The notes under the pieces are model-generated. The model ran no database searches. It was not told where the DNA came from and worked only from the letters and a program-made list of their open reading frames with translations. 7,061 nt of DNA, from positions 1 through 7,061 of the forward strand of contig JACQYP010000114.1 of assembly GCA_016208205.1 (NCBI GenBank), read 5' to 3'. Every line of letters begins with the position of its first letter. Positions within the stretch are counted from its first letter, which is position 1. Below are positions 6,201 through 7,061 of this stretch, one piece after another. A program made the translations under genes and the position numbers. The stretch comes from Candidatus Desantisiibacteriota bacterium (GTDB taxonomy: Bacteria; UBA9089; CG2-30-40-21).

Positions 6201-6847
6201 CAGAGCAACATGGGAATGTGGTTGCCATAGGGTTTGAGATGTATTGCCATATGTTGGAAGAGGGTATGCGTAAATTAAAGGGAACCCCAATGAAAAAAGA
6301 GGTGTATACAAAGATAACCCTTCCGTATGAATCCTATATCCCTGAAGAATACATCCAGTCCTCACAAGAAAGGTTTCGCATATATAAACGGCTTGCCTCA
6401 GCTCATGGAATAGAGGAAATTCATGAGATCAGAGAAGAGATGCTCGACAGGTTCGGCAAGTATCCCAACCCGGTTAAAAGGCTGTTGTCCATGATGAATA
6501 TCCGTATGCTGGCATCCAATGCCCAAATTTCATCAATCTCCTTTGAGGATGTAAAGGCACATCAACAGAATACAGAGTGCATTATGAAGAATACAGAATC
6601 TCCTGCATTTCGTAAGGCATCCGGGGTGATTTGCGAATCACCCAGGGTAAGTAAAGGAAATGTATATCTTGACCTGACTGGACGTTCTGCGTTTGCCCCA
6701 AAGATTGTTGAGATAATCAGCCTTTTCCCTGACAGGGTACGCCTTACCGCATCCCATGATCGCCTTGTTCTTAAGTGGGAGGATGAGGAAAAGGGGATGG
6801 CTTTGTTGGAACAGGTGTTAAGTAAGCTTGCGGTTTTTAAGACATAA
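3221..6847 (+). CDS. mfd: Transcription-repair coupling factor Mfd, with in-frame palindromic inserts
   Basis: The 1208-residue product is Mfd, the ATP-driven DNA translocase that dislodges RNA polymerase stalled at lesions and recruits UvrA. Order of domains: a UvrB-like N-terminal module (about 1-300) with a degenerate P-loop at GLSGSSK, the LEILPYEE segment and CERGDFSCRGGIVDVFP; a linker region; the RNA-polymerase-interaction domain starting near FTELNQGDFVVHIHYGIGQYLGL (about 500-570); the helicase core with Walker A GDVGYGKT (655-662), DEEH box (756-759), TLTATPIPRT (780-789) and QLRGRVGRA (925-933); and the C-terminal TRCF domain. All key motifs are intact. I chose ATG 3221 because GAGGT (3206-3210) lies 10 bp upstream and the family start fits. 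An in-frame ATG at 3194 has no SD and lies in the leader repeat. The protein is longer than E. coli Mfd (1148) through several in-frame palindromic repeat inserts, annotated separately. Sure of family; activity with the inserts is inferred from the intact frame. Confidence 0.97.
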   Translation: MTLSSLLPLLKNLNNYHRIEKALSSGAGVSISGLSGSSKAYLLAGFLERLDKSVLIINPRIHEAEQLYEDIKTFYPTIEAQRHVGAGSKPALKAQSKKEGTESGGKNTALLAVEYFPSLEILPYEENPPSDELIGQRFAILERLSKGERLTLVTSLSAILYRISSPKDILTIKVSIDETLFRDTLLEDLVMIGYNRVNMTCERGDFSCRGGIVDVFPISAEYPVRIELFGDTIESIRQFDPDTQRSIGFLNEIEIFPRQEVAEKTSSIFDYLPDDCLVIIDDRTTIEQEFMRLREETESLYQEACKGQQFIRADTQVCPYPDQIMLKLEDILQQQRILYLGAADTDKNVCATFPSPNFGGKLEPLMQKLREYIGNGYTIILSVNYQGQAQRLCELLKEHGIAAEASSVVDEASSLRKVDEASPLRKVPEAFSLQSEELFDNALKPKIISGIFIVVSSIICGFDFPELRLLIMSDKEIFGKPGILHRRKFSQTTRNAPIENFTELNQGDFVVHIHYGIGQYLGLATTTVEGKIRDFLLIEYAQGDRLYVPVDQLGLIHKYIGSKDSHPQICRLHDKGWERTKEKVKKALESMSKELVEIYAARKALHGHVFSGDTTWQYEFESGFVYEETPDQIRAIEEIKKDMESPVPMDRLVCGDVGYGKTEVAIRAAFKAVMDGKQVAVLVPTTILAFQHYSTFTERFIGFPVNIRMLSRFKQPKEQKEIVSEIVNGKVDIVIGTHRLLQKDVSFVNMGLVIIDEEHKFGVKHKERMKSYRKLVDVLTLTATPIPRTLHFSLCGIRDISIIHTPPQGRLPIKTIVTPFSPEIIREAVLREMDRGGQVFFVHNQVKSIPWILDELNKIVPEARVIVAHGQMDECELERVILDFMEKRFDILLASAIIESGLDMPNVNTIIINNANRFGLAQLYQLRGRVGRAQHRAYAYLLHQAGVRSGERTLLSSDAQDRLNTMIEFSALGSGFNLAMRDLENRGAGNLLGAEQHGNVVAIGFEMYCHMLEEGMRKLKGTPMKKEVYTKITLPYESYIPEEYIQSSQERFRIYKRLASAHGIEEIHEIREEMLDRFGKYPNPVKRLLSMMNIRMLASNAQISSISFEDVKAHQQNTECIMKNTESPAFRKASGVICESPRVSKGNVYLDLTGRSAFAPKIVEIISLFPDRVRLTASHDRLVLKWEDEEKGMALLEQVLSKLAVFKT
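3456..3507. repeat. In-frame palindromic insert 1 in mfd (GGGCGGGTT family) with flanking direct repeat
   Basis: GGGCGGGTT (3474-3482) pairs perfectly with AACCCGCCC (3486-3494) around CCA. The ten bases AGGCACAAAG occur at 3456-3465 and again at 3498-3507, 42 bp (14 codons) apart, so the insert keeps the frame. It encodes VGAGSKPAL (residues 84-92) between FYPTIEA and EYFPSLEILPYEE, where other Mfd proteins have a much shorter link. The flanking duplication looks like a target-site or slippage footprint. Confidence 0.85.
4151..4180. repeat. In-frame palindromic insert 2 in mfd (GGGCAGAC family)
   Basis: GGGCAGAC (4155-4162) is perfectly complementary to GTCTGCCC (4169-4176) with six bases between, ending in CCCTAC. 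Read in the mfd frame it gives IRADTQVCPY (residues 311-320). The opposite strand reads VGADLRVCPN. Both peptides are ones I associate with spurious translations of a dispersed bacterial repeat rather than with Mfd. It lies in the region between the UvrB-like module and the next domain. Confidence 0.8.
4244..4275. repeat. In-frame palindromic insert 3 in mfd (CACAGACA family)
   Basis: CACAGACA (4252-4259) pairs perfectly with TGTCTGTG (4264-4271) around AGAA, followed by CTAC. In the mfd frame it gives AADTDKNVCATF (residues 342-353); the reverse strand reads VAQTFLSVSA, a typical repeat-derived peptide. It starts only 64 bp after insert 2 and belongs to a different sequence family. Confidence 0.75.
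4429..4522. repeat. In-frame tandem hairpin array in mfd (27-bp unit, four copies)
   Basis: Copies begin at 4429, 4450, 4477 and 4504, with spacings of 21, 27 and 27 bp, all multiples of three. Copies 2 and 3 match at 24 of 27 positions. Each full copy is a 7-bp hairpin CGAAGCG-N4-CGCTTCG. In copy 4 the outer pair C:G is T:A (4504/4521), so pairing is kept, and the stem gains an eighth pair (4503/4522). Copy 1 has lost its right arm. The protein reads a 9-residue repeat, EASSLRKVD and variants, over about residues 404-435, inserted after CELLKEHGIAA in an apparent loop or linker. Confidence 0.88.
6056..6083. repeat. In-frame palindromic insert 4 in mfd (GTGCGTTC family)
   Basis: GTGCGTTC (6059-6066) pairs perfectly with GAACGCAC (6071-6078) around AGGG, and the right side ends CCCTAC like insert 2. 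The protein reads GVRSGERTL (residues 946-954), just after QLRGRVGRAQHRAYAYLLH and before SSDAQDRLNTM. From memory, this turn is some residues shorter in other Mfd and RecG-like proteins, so a small insert is likely but less certain than the others. Confidence 0.6.
6567..6643. repeat. In-frame insert 5 in mfd: direct repeat plus GGGTGATT palindrome
   Basis: AGAATACAGA occurs at 6567-6576 and 6588-6597, 21 bp (7 codons) apart. It is followed by GGGTGATT (6624-6631), which pairs perfectly with AATCACCC (6636-6643) around TGCG. The stretch encodes a low-conservation segment ending GVICESP (palindrome part residues 1135-1141), between SSISFEDVK and NVYLDLTG in the C-terminal TRCF domain, where homologues have a short turn. 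The frame is preserved and the final strand resumes normally. Confidence 0.78.
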
Positions 6848-6848
6848 C

Positions 6849-6884
6849 CACGAAAGGCACGAAAGGCACGAAAAACACGAAAAA
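6849..6884. repeat. Four 9-bp tandem repeats (CACGAAAGG / CACGAAAAA) after mfd
   Basis: Units lie at 6849-6857 and 6858-6866 (CACGAAAGG) and at 6867-6875 and 6876-6884 (CACGAAAAA), starting one base after the mfd stop. Repeats of this kind recur between genes in many bacterial drafts, to my knowledge. It forms no hairpin and is not a terminator. Confidence 0.85.
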
Positions 6885-6925
6885 CTTTTGTAAACGCACA
6901 GCCCAGTAGCAAGTGCAACGTCTTA

Positions 6926-6949
6926 TTGTTATCAGAACAGAGATAACAA
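6926..6949. repeat. 8-bp inverted repeat upstream of the transposase promoter
   Basis: TTGTTATC (6926-6933) is the exact reverse complement of GATAACAA (6942-6949), with AGAACAGA between. It overlaps the weak -35 position of the transposase promoter, so it could be an operator-like site or part of the IS end. Confidence 0.5.
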
Positions 6950-6971
6950 AGGGTGAATAATATGCTATACT
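6943..6971 (+). promoter_or_regulatory. Likely transposase promoter (extended -10)
   Basis: TATACT (6966-6971) is preceded by TGC (6963-6965), an extended -10. The spaced -35 (ATAACA, 6943-6948, 17-bp gap) matches four of six. It lies about 35 bp upstream of the transposase start codon. Confidence 0.5.
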
Positions 6972-7007
6972 CTTCGTGGACAAACAGCACAGCACGAGGA
7001 GGTAAAT

Positions 7008-7061
7008 ATGGCATATCGACATGTAACTGAGGAAGAACGCAGACACATATATGAATGGAAG
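7008..7061 (+). CDS. IS30-family transposase, N-terminal 18 codons only
   Basis: The reading frame starts at ATG 7008 behind the strong SD GAGGAGGT (6996-7003) and runs off the window. The 18 residues MAYRHVTEEERRHIYEWK match the characteristic opening of IS30-family transposases (Y-x-H-L/V-T-x-E-E-R-x-x-I), which leads into the helix-turn-helix that binds the element's inverted repeats; the DDE catalytic domain would lie downstream. With only 18 residues the family call rests on this N-terminal signature, and intactness of the gene cannot be judged. Confidence 0.72.
   Translation, partial: MAYRHVTEEERRHIYEWK

Larger units (their letters stand above)
6885..7061 (+). mobile_element. Left end of an IS30-family insertion sequence (partial)
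   Basis: The segment between the 9-bp repeats and the window end carries a transposase start with its own promoter and a very strong SD. The exact left terminus is not resolvable without the other end. The stretch AGTAGCAAGTGCAACGTC (about 6905-6922) is a plausible inverted-repeat candidate, since IS30-family ends often contain a similar GCAAC-rich motif. Bounds are approximate. Confidence 0.45.

Noticed and set aside
6562..7014. 150-codon minus-strand frame over the 3' end of mfd
   Set aside because: It is a shadow of mfd plus the CACGAAA tandem repeat, which yields an FRAFRAF-type repeat peptide; no SD and no family.

Overview
This is a bacterial chromosomal segment with moderate base composition, ATG starts preceded by Shine-Dalgarno (SD) sequences, and all genes on the + strand. 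It carries housekeeping genes in an unusual order, RuvC (3' part), a MetF-type methylenetetrahydrofolate reductase, TrpE and Mfd, and ends inside the first codons of an IS30-family transposase. No gene gives a firm taxonomic placement. The gene mix and the many short palindromic repeats suggest an uncultivated or little-studied anaerobic or groundwater-type lineage, but that is an inference only.

Layout: 1-378 is the C-terminal two thirds of RuvC (Holliday-junction resolvase), with a tail that reads into short heptad repeats. 412-1269 is the folate reductase, 33 bp downstream and possibly co-transcribed. 1270-1410 is a gap made almost entirely of nested palindromes. 1411-2895 is TrpE, the chorismate-using subunit of anthranilate synthase, with no trpG or other trp gene beside it. 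2896-3220 holds a hairpin, a good sigma-70-type promoter, and a 226-bp MITE-like or structured leader bounded by perfect 13-bp inverted repeats; its right arm supplies the SD of the next gene. 3221-6847 is Mfd, the transcription-repair coupling factor. 6849-6884 is a 9-bp tandem repeat, and 6885-7061 is probably the left end of an IS30-type element.

The most notable feature is inside mfd. The gene is intact, with all translocase motifs, but it contains at least six short palindromic sequences of different families. Each is read in frame, and most appear to lie in surface loops or inter-domain linkers. They include a GGGCGGGTT palindrome flanked by a 10-bp direct repeat exactly 42 bp apart, a GGGCAGAC palindrome, a CACAGACA palindrome, a 27-bp hairpin unit repeated in tandem with a compensatory base-pair change, a GTGCGTTC palindrome and a GGGTGATT palindrome. 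Together they plausibly account for much of the protein's excess length (1208 residues against about 1150-1180 usually). This resembles the protein-coding palindromic elements described in Rickettsia, but with several unrelated families in one essential-type repair gene, while the neighbouring metF and trpE contain none that I can see.

Functionally, RuvC and Mfd are DNA-repair proteins, while the reductase and TrpE serve one-carbon and tryptophan metabolism. There is no evident shared pathway, and I see no defence system or biosynthetic cluster.
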